Shown piece by piece: positions 53,258-62,009 of a stretch of 64,000 nt of DNA (position 1 is its first letter; each line of letters begins with the position of its first letter). Both the position numbers and the translations under genes were made by a program. This DNA is from Lachnospiraceae bacterium (GTDB taxonomy: Bacteria; Bacillota; Clostridia; Lachnospirales; Lachnospiraceae): contig JAAVZI010000026.1 in NCBI GenBank assembly GCA_022791575.1, forward strand, positions 1-64,000, in the 5' to 3' direction. Below the pieces are notes generated by a model that worked only from the letters and a program-made list of their open reading frames with translations, ran no database searches and was not told where the DNA came from.

Positions 53258-55258
53258 CTATACCCGGAACGAGGCCACTGTGTATTTTAGAAGCCCGCTC
53301 AATCGGAACAGTTCCTCCATCTGCTGCCGAACGGCCTGGGAATTGTCGTCGGAATCTTTCACCGACTGTTCCATCCCCTGCATATATTCCATAATTTCCC
53401 CTACTAGATCAGTCACTGCCGCAATGGATTCATTGATATCTCCCATTCGCTGGTCCATCTCAATAGACGCCGTTCCCAAATCACCGGAAATATCCTTATA
53501 AAATGCAGCATCCCTCTGATACATCCTGGCCAGTTCGGTCATGCCCTGGTAATCTTCCATTACCTTTTCATTCATAAACTGCAGCAGCTTTTCTGAACTA
53601 TGGGACAAAGATACTACATTTTTGACCACATCCTCTGTGACTTCCCGGATTTTATCGACAGCTTCTCTGGAATTGTCCGCCAGCTGCCGGATTTCGTCTG
53701 CTACGACTGCAAAGCCATTTCCAGCGGCGCCGGCACGCGAAGCCTCAATGGACGCATTCAGTGCCAGCAGGTTGGTCTGCGAACTGATTGCGAGGATCTC
53801 GTCGGTAAGCGTATCAATCTCTCCCACTCTCTGGCTCTTCTCGATCGCCTGTTCCAGTTCATTCTTTGTCTCTCCATAGATTACTTGGGCTTCTCTGCCG
53901 GAAGCCTCGGAGGTCTGGTACTGCCGACCGGCACGCTCCATAATATTGTTAGACTGCTCCGCCGCTTCTTTGGCTTTCTCGGCGACATGCTCGACAGCCA
54001 AGCCAAGTTCCTGCCCGGTCTGCCGGATGCTCTCTGTCAGCTGCTTCGCTGCGGCTGTCTGTTTCCCTGCCTGCACGGCAGAATCTGCCATCTCCGAAAT
54101 ATTGTCGTTTAAAACGGCCATTTTCGCTGAAGTGCTCTCGGCAATCATACTGATCGTTTCTGCCTCTTCCTTGGTATTGAGGATAATGGTCCGAATCTGC
54201 TGTCTCACCTCGGTTGTTGCTTTTCGGATCTGCTCTGTCTCATTCTTATATTCTTTGGGAATTGCCGTTTCGCAGACCGCATGTTCGGAGAAATCCCCGG
54301 AAGCAAACTGTTTGAGCATTTGCACCGGAGCCAGCATCCGTCCGATCAACCCTGCCATAAAGGCCGCTACTAGTACGATAATCAGCAATGCAATGATGAT
54401 AGCTACTGCAATCATCGTAAGTAATGACTTTCCTGCATTGGCCGTCGGCGAAACCACTCCTAGTTTCCAGCTGCTGGCCTCAATGTCTGCCGCAGCAAAG
54501 TAACAGTGGCTGCCGTCATAATCGGTTAGTTTTTCCACACCCTTCTTTTTCCCGGACAGCAGTGCCTCCAATTCTGGCATCTGATCTTTAACTGCCACTG
54601 CCATTTCTTCGGTTGGCTCGAACTTTTTATTTCTATGGGCCACATACTGCCCATTGCTATCTACCAGGAAGCCATATACCCCTTGATCGTATTGAATACT
54701 ACCGGTCAGATCTGTGACCGTACCCAGCGTCACATCCAGGCCAATGACTGCGGCCAGTTCGTCCTCCTGATATACCGGCGCCGCAATAGTGGCGCACATC
54801 TGGTTCGTCAGCACATCCCAGTAAGGAGCCGTGACAATTATGTTCTTTTCGGCTGCCGCCTGCTGATACCAGCCCCGTTCTACCGGGTCATAGCCGTCCG
54901 GGATCTCGGCCTCTTTATTCGACTGGATGAATCTGCTGTCCTTTGTCCCGCAATACAGATTGAGCAGTTCATCCCTGCCATCGGCATGAACATCCAGCAC
55001 AGACTGAATGTAATCTTGTGACAGATTGCCGGAAGCCTCCAGGCTGTTTGCCGCTCCCTGTGCAAGCATTTTCTCATTTTCAATCCAGGCATTGATTTCT
55101 TCCCCATACTTTTCTGCATTCAACTGCAGTGCATCGGTCTGATTGCTAATCATACGTTTTCCCGCCACTGCTACTGTACCTGCCGTCGTCAACAGTATAC
55201 TTGCCACAACAATACATATGACGCTGATTGTCAATTTCCCCTTGATTGTCTTTCCCAT
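53258..55258 (-). CDS. Methyl-accepting chemotaxis protein with dCache sensor
   Basis: A 666-residue chemoreceptor. Membrane helix 1 (about 9-31) is followed by a large extracytoplasmic dCache_1 ligand domain (about 40-275, with [10 protein letters not shown] and [20 protein letters not shown]), helix 2 (about 280-305), HAMP and a long cytoplasmic hairpin with the tip [20 protein letters not shown], then [16 protein letters not shown]. The dCache motifs fit amino-acid-type ligands, but the exact ligand is unknown. AAGGGGTACGAAACC precedes the ATG. Confidence 0.93.
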   Translation of the reverse strand: MGKTIKGKLTISVICIVVASILLTTAGTVAVAGKRMISNQTDALQLNAEKYGEEINAWIENEKMLAQGAANSLEASGNLSQDYIQSVLDVHADGRDELLNLYCGTKDSRFIQSNKEAEIPDGYDPVERGWYQQAAAEKNIIVTAPYWDVLTNQMCATIAAPVYQEDELAAVIGLDVTLGTVTDLTGSIQYDQGVYGFLVDSNGQYVAHRNKKFEPTEEMAVAVKDQMPELEALLSGKKKGVEKLTDYDGSHCYFAAADIEASSWKLGVVSPTANAGKSLLTMIAVAIIIALLIIVLVAAFMAGLIGRMLAPVQMLKQFASGDFSEHAVCETAIPKEYKNETEQIRKATTEVRQQIRTIILNTKEEAETISMIAESTSAKMAVLNDNISEMADSAVQAGKQTAAAKQLTESIRQTGQELGLAVEHVAEKAKEAAEQSNNIMERAGRQYQTSEASGREAQVIYGETKNELEQAIEKSQRVGEIDTLTDEILAISSQTNLLALNASIEASRAGAAGNGFAVVADEIRQLADNSREAVDKIREVTEDVVKNVVSLSHSSEKLLQFMNEKVMEDYQGMTELARMYQRDAAFYKDISGDLGTASIEMDQRMGDINESIAAVTDLVGEIMEYMQGMEQSVKDSDDNSQAVRQQMEELFRLSGLLKYTVASFRV

Positions 55259-55550
55259 GGTTTCGTACCCCTTTTCCTTACTTTGTAAATATTCTTCATT
55301 CGTAATGACTGTTTGATCTACCCTATGCTTTTCCTATATAACTATCTTCACTATGGCACAAAGCAGCCATCAACTTCCAGCCAGAAATGCCAACTTAATC
55401 ATAACAAACTTATCTCCGAAATTGTCCAGGATGGGACGAATGCTGTCTATTCTGGGATAGATTCTCTCCATTTTCCAGTGCGTGTCTGCTTTTGCTTGAA
55501 ACACTTTAGCCGAACGCTGGTTTCCTGCCTGTTACGCAACTGTTTGCAGA
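55259..55550. other. Leader/upstream region of the chemoreceptor, no gene seen
   Basis: About 290 bp between the chemoreceptor start and the terminator at 55551. I looked for a cyclic-di-GMP riboswitch, common before clostridial chemoreceptors, and did not find its conserved core. No convincing promoter or small gene was identified. Confidence 0.4.
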
Positions 55551-55615
55551 AAAAAAGGTTCGATAACATTCATACTTTTCTATATACTAGTGTACTGACA
55601 GTTATCGAACCTTTT
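55551..55615. terminator. Terminator of the ABC-2 exporter operon
   Basis: A 16-bp perfect stem (AAAAGGTTCGATAAC / GTTATCGAACCTTTT) with a loop of about 35 nt; on the minus strand it is followed by a long T-run. It lies about 280 bp beyond the last ABC gene, with a decayed gene in between. Confidence 0.75.
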
Positions 55616-55675
55616 ATAGTCAAATATTAACATCAATTAGACATTTTTCTTATCAGCCAGGAGGGTACATAAACT

Positions 55676-55876
55676 ATGACAACGTTTATTATCTTCGAAA
55701 TCTGCCTGCTTGCGTTGGCTGACACAATCTGGGAGTGGACAATCTGGCCGAATTTTCGGCCGCCCAGGAAGAGATGATGACTAACACGCCTAAGTCGGTT
55801 TCCGGCATAACTTCCCTATACCTGCCCCAACTGCGGCGCTCCCGTCATCCAAAGCTTCAAGAAGTTCTTTCAATAA
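55676..55876 (+). pseudogene. Decayed small zinc-ribbon membrane protein
   Basis: AGGAGGG precedes an ATG at 55676 that opens a hydrophobic N-terminus (MTTFIIFEICLLALADTIWE …) and stops at TGA TGA after about 33 codons. In the same frame, after another TAA, a good zinc-ribbon end follows (PYTCPNCGAPVIQSFKKFFQ) up to TAA 55874-55876. The unchanged frame and the two recognisable ends point to one small protein broken by several stops. The family is not known to me. Confidence 0.5.
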
Positions 55877-55898
55877 ATGATTTCGTATCCGCCATTTC

Positions 55899-56684
55899 TT
55901 ACGACCCCGCCGACTGATAATGCCGCACCCCAAACCGCCACAGAGCATAACAAACCGCAAAAAACGGCGCCACCCCCAGCGGGCAGAGCGCAAGCTGCCA
56001 CTGCTGCGACCGCCCCAGCACATACTGCAAGGGATAATACTGCACCAACGCATAAGGAACCACAAACGTACACAACTGCAGAATCCGCTTGCCATACACA
56101 TCAAACGGATACTTCCCATGCTCCCTGGCTCCGTCCGTCAGCACATTCATAAACTCCAGTCCCTCCAGTGTGAAAAAGCACAGCGCAGCATAGGCCATAA
56201 AAATCCCCCAGAACAGCACCACCCCGCCAAGCACCATGAAAAGCACCGTCAGCGCCCGCAGCCACGTCCACTCCACGCGGCAGTGCCCCAGGCCATAGAC
56301 AAACATCACCGCCGCCTGCAAAAGCCGTCCAATCCGGGTTAGTTCAAACTTACTCCCCAGAACCTGCAGAACCGCACTGCGCGGCCGCACAAGAATCCGG
56401 TCAAACTCCCCCTGCCGCACCATGCCGGAAAATGAATCAAATCCCCTAGCAAAACACTCCGCCACGGAAAATTCCATCAGCACAATCGAAAAACACAGCA
56501 AAACCTCACTATAACTATACCCCTTGACCTCGTGAAACCTGCCAAATAGAAAATATATCCCCAAAAACACATTAAATGACACAAAAAACTGCCCCAATGC
56601 CGACAGCAGAAACGACATTTTATACTGCATCGCCGAGCGCAGAATCACTGAAACGTACCGTACATACAACCGCAATCCATTCAT
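55899..56684 (-). CDS. ABC-2 type permease, subunit 2
   Basis: A 261-residue membrane protein with six helices of the DUF990/ABC-2 exporter permease family; the segments FARGFDSFSGMVRQGEFDRI and LVRPRS are typical. It pairs with the similar permease just upstream (3 bp gap) and the ATPase at 57504. The substrate is unknown. The GC content is clearly higher than in the genes to the left. Confidence 0.9.
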   Translation of the reverse strand: MNGLRLYVRYVSVILRSAMQYKMSFLLSALGQFFVSFNVFLGIYFLFGRFHEVKGYSYSEVLLCFSIVLMEFSVAECFARGFDSFSGMVRQGEFDRILVRPRSAVLQVLGSKFELTRIGRLLQAAVMFVYGLGHCRVEWTWLRALTVLFMVLGGVVLFWGIFMAYAALCFFTLEGLEFMNVLTDGAREHGKYPFDVYGKRILQLCTFVVPYALVQYYPLQYVLGRSQQWQLALCPLGVAPFFAVCYALWRFGVRHYQSAGS

Positions 56685-56687
56685 TTT

Positions 56688-57491
56688 TCAACCTCCCTGA
56701 ACTACAATCCGCCGCTCAGCCCGCCGGCAGAGTCCTTTTCCCAAAAGCACCAAAAACACCAGCCAGAACACCTGCAGCAGAACCGCATAGCCCATGTCGC
56801 GCCCGGCCAGATCCCCGCCGTAAATGCGAAGCGGTACATTCTGCATACTCGCAAACGGCAGGCACTGCGCCACCGTGCGAAACGGCTGCGGCAAAAACGG
56901 CAGCGGTATAATCGCCCCCGACAAAAACTCCACCAAAGAAACCATAAAAATCCGCAGCCCCTGCCCCGAAATCGTAAAAAACGCCAGGACATACACCAGC
57001 AAGCAGGACGCTGCCGCCACCAAAAGCCCCAGCACCATCGTACCCGCAAACGCCAGAAACGTTCCCAGATCCGCCGGCAGCGTCATACCATACGGCTTCG
57101 GCAGCAAAAATGCCACCGCCAGAATCGGTATACACCGCAGCAATGCCCGTGAAACCCTCGTGGCAATCGTGCGCGCAAACCACATCTGGTAAATCGAAAC
57201 CGGCCGGCACAGCTCATAGGCAATATTGCCGCTGACAATCATTTCAAAAATATCATTTTCCATCATCCAGGCCATAAACATAGCCAAAAATGCCTGCTGC
57301 AGCCATATGTACGCCACCATCGCCGAAAATTCCATCGGAAACGCCGCCGGATTCGTCTCATAAAACGCCTGAAAGGCAAAACACTCCATAAATCCCCACA
57401 CAAACTGCGTCACCATGCCCGCGGCGGCCGCCGTGCGGTACTGCAGCCCCATCACAAAGCGCAGCCGGAAAAAAGACCAATACTTTTTCAT
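56688..57491 (-). CDS. ABC-2 type permease, subunit 1
   Basis: A 267-residue permease of the same DUF990/ABC-2 kind with six helices; it contains the family segment IFEMIVSGNIAYELCRPVSIY. It forms a heterodimeric channel with the next gene. It lies 12 bp after the ATPase gene. The product is very rich in alanine, leucine and valine and the gene exceeds 55% GC by eye. Confidence 0.9.
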   Translation of the reverse strand: MKKYWSFFRLRFVMGLQYRTAAAAGMVTQFVWGFMECFAFQAFYETNPAAFPMEFSAMVAYIWLQQAFLAMFMAWMMENDIFEMIVSGNIAYELCRPVSIYQMWFARTIATRVSRALLRCIPILAVAFLLPKPYGMTLPADLGTFLAFAGTMVLGLLVAAASCLLVYVLAFFTISGQGLRIFMVSLVEFLSGAIIPLPFLPQPFRTVAQCLPFASMQNVPLRIYGGDLAGRDMGYAVLLQVFWLVFLVLLGKGLCRRAERRIVVQGG

Positions 57492-57503
57492 CCTCCACCC
57501 CTC

Positions 57504-58352
57504 CTACACAATATCCAGCTTCTCATACAAAGCCGCAATCACCTGCTCCAGACTCCGTTCCCCCTCCGACTCCGGCTGCTCTGCGCACTCCGCAGAATCC
57601 ACACGCACCCGCTCCATCGAATGCCGCAGCTCGTCGAGCGTCCCGTCCAAAAGTACACGCCCCTTACCAATCAGGATGACACGTCTAGTCAGCGCCTCAA
57701 TATCCTGCATATCATGCGTCGTCAGAATCACCGTCGTCTTCTGCTCCTCATTGAGCCGCAGAATAAACTCCCGCACCGCCAATTTAGACACCGCATCCAA
57801 CCCGATCGTCGGCTCGTCCAAAAATAAAATGCGCGGCCGGTGCAGCAGTGAGGCAGCCAGTTCACAGCGCATACGCTGCCCCAGCGACAGCTGCCGTGCC
57901 GGAATCTTCAACAGCTCTCCCAGGTTAAGCAGCGCTTCCAGTTCCTCTAACTGGTTTACATAATCCACTTGGGAAATGTGATAAATATCCCTCAGCAGCA
58001 CAAACGAATCCGCCACCGGGACATCCCACCACAGCTGCGAGCGCTGCCCAAATACCACGCCAATCTGCCTTACATGCTCCATGCGGTTCTTCCACGGCAC
58101 CCGCCCATCCACCAGACAGCGCCCGCTGTCCGGCGTCAAAATTCCGCTTAAAATCTTAATCGTCGAGCTCTTGCCCGCTCCATTAGGGCCGATATAGCCC
58201 ACCATTTCTCCCTCACCAATCGTAAAACTCACATCCGCCAGCGCGCGGACCACTTCACGCTCCCTGTGAAATAACGCTTTGCAGGCCGCTTTCATGCCCG
58301 CATTTCTTTTTGCAACCTTGTACGATTTGCAAATATGCTCCATTGTAATCAT
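57504..58352 (-). CDS. ABC exporter ATP-binding protein
   Basis: A 282-residue ATPase with Walker A GPNGAGKS (55-62), Q-loop region around GVVFGQRSQLWW, signature LSLGQRMR, Walker B RILFLDEPTIGLD and the switch histidine in LTTHDMQDI. The C-terminal extension fits the family paired with DUF990 permeases. AGGAGGAAGC precedes the ATG at 58350-58352; the frame is open 33 codons further upstream, through a hairpin, which I judge non-coding. Confidence 0.94.
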   Translation of the reverse strand: MITMEHICKSYKVAKRNAGMKAACKALFHREREVVRALADVSFTIGEGEMVGYIGPNGAGKSSTIKILSGILTPDSGRCLVDGRVPWKNRMEHVRQIGVVFGQRSQLWWDVPVADSFVLLRDIYHISQVDYVNQLEELEALLNLGELLKIPARQLSLGQRMRCELAASLLHRPRILFLDEPTIGLDAVSKLAVREFILRLNEEQKTTVILTTHDMQDIEALTRRVILIGKGRVLLDGTLDELRHSMERVRVDSAECAEQPESEGERSLEQVIAALYEKLDIV

Positions 58353-58408
58353 CTTTGCTTCCTCCTGGTAGTTATACTTTGTTCTTGAAATATCTTGCCA
58401 AGTAGGCC

Positions 58409-58455
58409 GCAATTGCCAGGAGAGCCGAATCTTACGGGCCTGTCCTGGCAATTGC
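58409..58455. repeat. Perfect 13-bp inverted repeat upstream of the ABC operon
   Basis: GCAATTGCCAGGA (58409-58421) and TCCTGGCAATTGC (58443-58455) form a long stem with a 21-nt loop. The right end reads GGCAATTGCGAAAATACCT, which resembles the terminus of the family A elements (GGCAATTGCGAAAG). It may be an operator, a leader hairpin or a derivative of that family. Confidence 0.5.
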
Positions 58456-58531
58456 GAAAATACCTGAAACGCTATACAGTTACTTATATTCCAGCTAAGT
58501 CAAATCGACATGTCCTAAAGGACTCATTTCA

Positions 58532-58564
58532 CGCTGCAGCATAGCCGCTTGGCTCACTGCAGCG
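58532..58564. other. Hairpin after the DUF362 gene
   Basis: An 8-bp stem (CGCTGCAG / CTGCAGCG) with a 17-nt loop begins 10 bp past the DUF362 stop. No T-run follows on the minus strand, so termination is uncertain. Confidence 0.4.
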
Positions 58565-58573
58565 GAATGAAAC

Positions 58574-59701
58574 TTAAATCCGCACCAATTCATACTGGTC
58601 CGTACCCAGGCCAATCTGAACAGCATGTGCAATACAGCTCCTCCACTCGGTATCCGGGTGCGTCATATGGAAATGGTCATGCGCTCCTTCCTGCGCCTGC
58701 CCTTCCTGCTCTTTGATATGATCGCTTAATATGCTGCCCTCTAAAACCGGCATCTCATTGCAGAGATCCGCACAGGCCTGATCCAGCGCCACCGGGTCAA
58801 AGGAGGCCAGCATTCCCACATTAGGAATAATCGGAATATCATTTTCCCCATGGCAGTCACAGTTCGGCGATACATCGCAGATCAGGGAAATGTGGAAGCA
58901 CGGCCGGTTCTGGCACACCGCCAGGCTGTACTCGGCGATCTTGTGATTGAGGACAGCAAGCGAATCACCAAACTTCGCGCGGATGGCGTCTTTGGGGCAG
59001 ACCGCCAGACAACGTCCGCAGCCCACACATTTCTCATGATCAATGCGTGCCTTGCCCTGCTCCAACACCGGCGCGTCGTGGGCACAGATCCGCAGGCAGG
59101 AGGAACAGCCGACACATTTTTCCTCATTTACCGTGGGCTTTCCGTCGCAGTGCTGTTCCATTTTACCCGAGCGGGAACCGCAGCCCATACCGATATTCTT
59201 CATCGTACCTCCAAACCCGGTCATCTCATGCCCTTTGAAATGGGTCAGAGAAATAAAGATGTCAGCGTCCATGATGGCGGCGCCGATCTTTGCCTCTTTC
59301 ACATACTCCCCGTCCACCGGCACCAGCGTCTCGCTTGTCCCCTTAAGCCCATCGCCAATGATCACATGGCAGCCGGTCTGGTAGGGTGAAAAGCCATTGA
59401 CATAGGCCGTTTCCATATGGTCGAGCGCATTTTTGCGGCTGCCTACATAGAGGGTATTGCAGTCGGTCAGAAACGGCTTTCCGCCCAGCTCCTTTACATA
59501 GTCGGCAACGACTTTGGCATAATTCGGACGCAGGAACGCCAGGTTGCCATATTCACCGAAGTGAAGCTTGATGGCGGCGTATTTGTCCTGGAAATCAATA
59601 GACTCGAAGCCCGCCTCTTTCATTAAGCGGTGCAGCTTCTTCAATAAATTTTCTTTCCATGAGGTTTTAAATGTGGTGAAATATACCTTTGCTTTTTCCA
59701 T
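58574..59701 (-). CDS. DUF362 protein with two 4Fe-4S clusters
   Basis: A 375-residue DUF362 protein. An N-terminal DUF362 domain (about 1-185, with AAIKLHFGEYGN and the LTHFKGHEMTGFGGTMKNIG segment) is interrupted by a ferredoxin-type module with two CxxCxxCxxxC motifs (EEKCVGCSSCLRICAHDAP and HEKCVGCGRCLAVCPKDA), followed by the remaining DUF362 residues. Probable electron-transfer or metal-related role, not established. I chose the ATG behind AGAAAGGAAGACAG (59699-59701). Confidence 0.9.
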   Translation of the reverse strand: MEKAKVYFTTFKTSWKENLLKKLHRLMKEAGFESIDFQDKYAAIKLHFGEYGNLAFLRPNYAKVVADYVKELGGKPFLTDCNTLYVGSRKNALDHMETAYVNGFSPYQTGCHVIIGDGLKGTSETLVPVDGEYVKEAKIGAAIMDADIFISLTHFKGHEMTGFGGTMKNIGMGCGSRSGKMEQHCDGKPTVNEEKCVGCSSCLRICAHDAPVLEQGKARIDHEKCVGCGRCLAVCPKDAIRAKFGDSLAVLNHKIAEYSLAVCQNRPCFHISLICDVSPNCDCHGENDIPIIPNVGMLASFDPVALDQACADLCNEMPVLEGSILSDHIKEQEGQAQEGAHDHFHMTHPDTEWRSCIAHAVQIGLGTDQYELVRI

Positions 59702-59957
59702 CGCTGTCTTCCTTTCTATTTTTGCTGAAATGTAAGCTTTATTATAGCATCCAAAAACGAATGTCACAAGCTACTTTGTGGAAATATTTCCTTCCGTTGG
59801 CAATTATGTGATGGCATAATTGGAATTTATAAATTCGATAACCTTTCTCATACACACTTATTTGAAGCATTGTAGAGGAGAGCAGCCACAGATCCAGCAA
59901 AAGAAAAATGGAGGGGCAAGATAGCCTTTTCGTCTTTACTAATAGAACAACTCTTTC

Positions 59958-59986
59958 ATGACAAATGTCAAAAAATGTGGTATCAT
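59958..59986 (+). promoter_or_regulatory. Possible promoter ahead of the HAD remnant and Nudix gene
   Basis: ATGACA (59958-59963) and TATCAT (59981-59986) are 17 bp apart. The rest of the gap from 59702 holds an imperfect long-range inverted repeat, GCAGCCACAGATCC (59882-59895) against GGATTTGTGGCTGC (59987-60000), and no gene. Confidence 0.4.
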
Positions 59987-60025
59987 GGATTTGTGGCTGC
60001 ATGTTTATAAAATCGGCAGATATCT

Positions 60026-60115
60026 ATGAGGAAAAGGCAAAAAAAAATATTGCTTGTTGACTTAGATGGTACTTTGCTGAGGGAAGATAAAAATATTCTG
60101 GCAATAACAGACTAG
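60026..60115 (+). pseudogene. N-terminal remnant of a Cof-type HAD phosphatase
   Basis: An ATG at 60026 opens 29 codons with KKILLVDLDGTLLREDKN, the first motif of Cof-type HAD sugar phosphatases with both aspartates intact, and then stops at TAG 60113-60115. Intact members have about 270 residues, so the rest was deleted. The Nudix gene begins 35 bp later. Confidence 0.7.
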
Positions 60116-60150
60116 AACCAATTAAAACGATAAATGGAGGAATCGCTAAT

Positions 60151-60600
60151 ATGACAGAGGTTAAATTTTATGAGAGCATAGAGGATGAACTGCTTATGTT
60201 TGCTGTGATCATATCCAAAACACAGAATCAATACGTTTTCTGCAAACATAAGGACAGAAATACATGGGAATTCCCTGGAGGGCATCGGGAACAGCTCTCA
60301 GACAACTCTGGAAACTGGGAAACTATCTTGGATACAGCGAAACGGGAACTGTATGAAGAAACAGGTGCTCTGGAATTTGATATAAAGCCTCTTTGCGTAT
60401 ATTCTGTTACAGCACCTAATCAATTTGATGGCAAAGAAACTTTTGGAATGCTATTTTTTGCTGATATCAAGTGTTTTGAAACAGAGTTACATAGTGAAAT
60501 TGAGAAAATTGCAATCATGGATGGACTGCCGGAACAATGGACCTATCCTGATATCCAACCCCATTTGATCAACGAGGCAAAGAGACGGGGCTATTTATAA
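60151..60600 (+). CDS. Nudix hydrolase
   Basis: A 149-residue Nudix hydrolase acting on a nucleoside-diphosphate-linked substrate, exact substrate unknown. The catalytic half REL-EETG is complete (R65, E66, E69, E70), but the glycine-rich half (FPGGHREQ, 41-48) stands about 7 residues further upstream than in the standard Nudix box, an insertion seen in some 8-oxo-dGTPase-like clostridial members. TGGAGGAATC precedes the ATG. It lies behind a truncated HAD gene. Confidence 0.88.
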   Translation: MTEVKFYESIEDELLMFAVIISKTQNQYVFCKHKDRNTWEFPGGHREQLSDNSGNWETILDTAKRELYEETGALEFDIKPLCVYSVTAPNQFDGKETFGMLFFADIKCFETELHSEIEKIAIMDGLPEQWTYPDIQPHLINEAKRRGYL

Positions 60601-60651
60601 AATGAATGGGAGCTTCTTATGGGAAATTACATGATGACGGAATGAAAATAC

Positions 60652-60688
60652 ACCCCTGTATACACGATTCAGCAGTGTATACAGGGGT
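60652..60688. repeat. Perfect 14-bp inverted repeat after the Nudix gene
   Basis: ACCCCTGTATACAC and GTGTATACAGGGGT with a 9-nt loop, 50 bp past the Nudix stop. No T-run on the plus strand. A second small hairpin (ATTGGTAAG … CTTACCAAT, about 60704-60728) follows. Together they may end the transcripts from both sides. Confidence 0.5.
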
Positions 60689-60781
60689 ACAATGAAAAAT
60701 GTCTGTATTGGTAAGTTTGTTCTTACCAATGTATAGATAAAAAGAATGAAATCAATCCGCATTAGACTGCAGAAAATGACT

Positions 60782-61426
60782 CTAGCTGCTCAGCGCGGCC
60801 AGCAGAGAAGCATAGCGTTTGGTCTTATTTTTCATATCCTCCCTGGAGACTCCATAATATAGATAAAGTTCCCGCGCCATCTTTTTCAATTGCTTCATAG
60901 ACTTCTTATTGCCAGAATAGGATATGCCGAATATCTCCCAGCGAAAATCCAGTTCCAGCTCCATTCGCCCGCCTTTGATATGGATTTCATAGATATGAAA
61001 CTCCATCGGCATTTCACTATCGGGGATTTTTGCGGCCATTTCACTGCGTTTTTGAATCTGGCGGTAAAATTTTGCTGCCGATTCCCCATTCAGCACATCC
61101 GGCCGTGTAATCTGCGCAGCGCTGCCCAATAATTCCGGCTTGTGCTGAAGAATCAGCGCCTCTTTTGCACATGCATATTGTTCGATATAGGCTCTTTTGG
61201 TCTTGGGCATTTCCACCGCGTGGCAGCTGCGTTTTGCATAGGCAGCCACCTCTCTCAGCGTATGCGGCGCGGCGCAGATCCTTTTTTCCGCCCGCCGCCG
61301 TCTGAATTGATACATGCATTGCCGCACGCGTTGTTTAAACGGCTTTTTTCCCGGTAATTTTCCAGCTAAAAAGATACTGGTCGGCCCGTCGGCGCCGCCG
61401 ATTATTGAAACAGCTTCTTCTTTCAT
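60782..61426 (-). CDS. Soluble protein with a sodium-pump decarboxylase beta-type motif
   Basis: A 214-residue protein whose first 20 residues contain SIIGGADGPTSIFLAGKL, nearly identical to the sodium/carboxylate-site motif of OadB/GcdB-type decarboxylase beta subunits. Those proteins have about 9-11 membrane helices and over 350 residues; this one has none after the motif, only a basic linker (about 28-60), a helical middle and a C-terminal globular part (MEFHIYEIHIKGGRMELELD). It is not a working sodium pump subunit. GGAGGTACAGA precedes the ATG. Function unknown. Confidence 0.75.
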   Translation of the reverse strand: MKEEAVSIIGGADGPTSIFLAGKLPGKKPFKQRVRQCMYQFRRRRAEKRICAAPHTLREVAAYAKRSCHAVEMPKTKRAYIEQYACAKEALILQHKPELLGSAAQITRPDVLNGESAAKFYRQIQKRSEMAAKIPDSEMPMEFHIYEIHIKGGRMELELDFRWEIFGISYSGNKKSMKQLKKMARELYLYYGVSREDMKNKTKRYASLLAALSS

Positions 61427-61523
61427 TCTGTACCTCCATTGTTTTGAATACCTTCTACTTACGTGTGTGACAGCTGCAAATGTATCATTCCCGGCGCCAG
61501 GCGGGGAATTGGTTAGAGAATCA

Positions 61524-61880
61524 TCACTTTCTTTTTTCCCTCACTTCAATCCTATGCCGGTCCGGATCGCAGAAGCGTACCAGCCGCTCTCCCTGCTCCG
61601 TGCTGCTGCAAGATTCGACAGCAAACGCACAATGTTCCAGCTTTTCTAAAAATGCATCTATGCCATAGGTTTCAAAATACAGCTCCATATCACACCCGCC
61701 ATAGGACACGGTCTGTCCAGTAACTGCTTCCCATCCCGTCTGCTCTTGAAGCGCAATCCCTCCGGCCAGCACCACATTTCCTTCAAAATGCCCCAGCGCC
61801 TCCATGCCGAACAGTTCCCGGTAAAATGCCTTGGAACGCTCCAAATCGCTGACCACCAGTAAAATATTTTTTAATCTCAC
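61524..61880 (-). CDS. VOC-family (glyoxalase/bleomycin-resistance type) protein
   Basis: A 118-residue vicinal-oxygen-chelate protein with two beta-alpha-beta-beta-beta units; it opens LKNILLVVSDLERSKAFYRE and has the typical end VRFCDPDRHRIEVRE, where E near the C-terminus is a usual metal ligand. I chose the GTG at 61878-61880 behind AAAGGAGG; a TTG 30 bp upstream lacks a ribosome binding site. Substrate unknown. Confidence 0.87.
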   Translation of the reverse strand: MRLKNILLVVSDLERSKAFYRELFGMEALGHFEGNVVLAGGIALQEQTGWEAVTGQTVSYGGCDMELYFETYGIDAFLEKLEHCAFAVESCSSTEQGERLVRFCDPDRHRIEVREKRK

Positions 61881-61922
61881 CGCTGTCTGCCTCCTTTCAA
61901 AATCAGTCAAATTCCGTCAAAA

Positions 61923-62009
61923 TCAGTCTCCAGCGTCCTCATCCCTGTCTCTGTCATCCTCATCCCAATCTTCTTCGTCTGCCTCGTCCCATTCCTTGTC
62001 TGCCTCATC
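61923..62009 (-). other. In-frame acidic-repeat continuation beyond the DUF1963 stop
   Basis: Directly after the TAG of the large DUF1963 gene the same frame stays open for 28 more codons of the same acidic, tryptophan-containing repeat (DEADKEWDEADEEDWDEDD …) to a TGA at 61923-61925. This indicates that the present stop is a nonsense change inside a longer repeat tail, or that the tail expanded past an older stop. Confidence 0.7.

Noticed and set aside
55259..55550. Cyclic-di-GMP riboswitch upstream of the dCache chemoreceptor
   Set aside because: The conserved core sequence and receptor/tetraloop pairs could not be found in the leader.
56702..57210. Long arginine- or glycine-rich open frames on the alternative frames of the ABC permease genes
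   Set aside because: These are by-products of high GC content in the real permease genes; they lack ribosome binding sites and domain logic.
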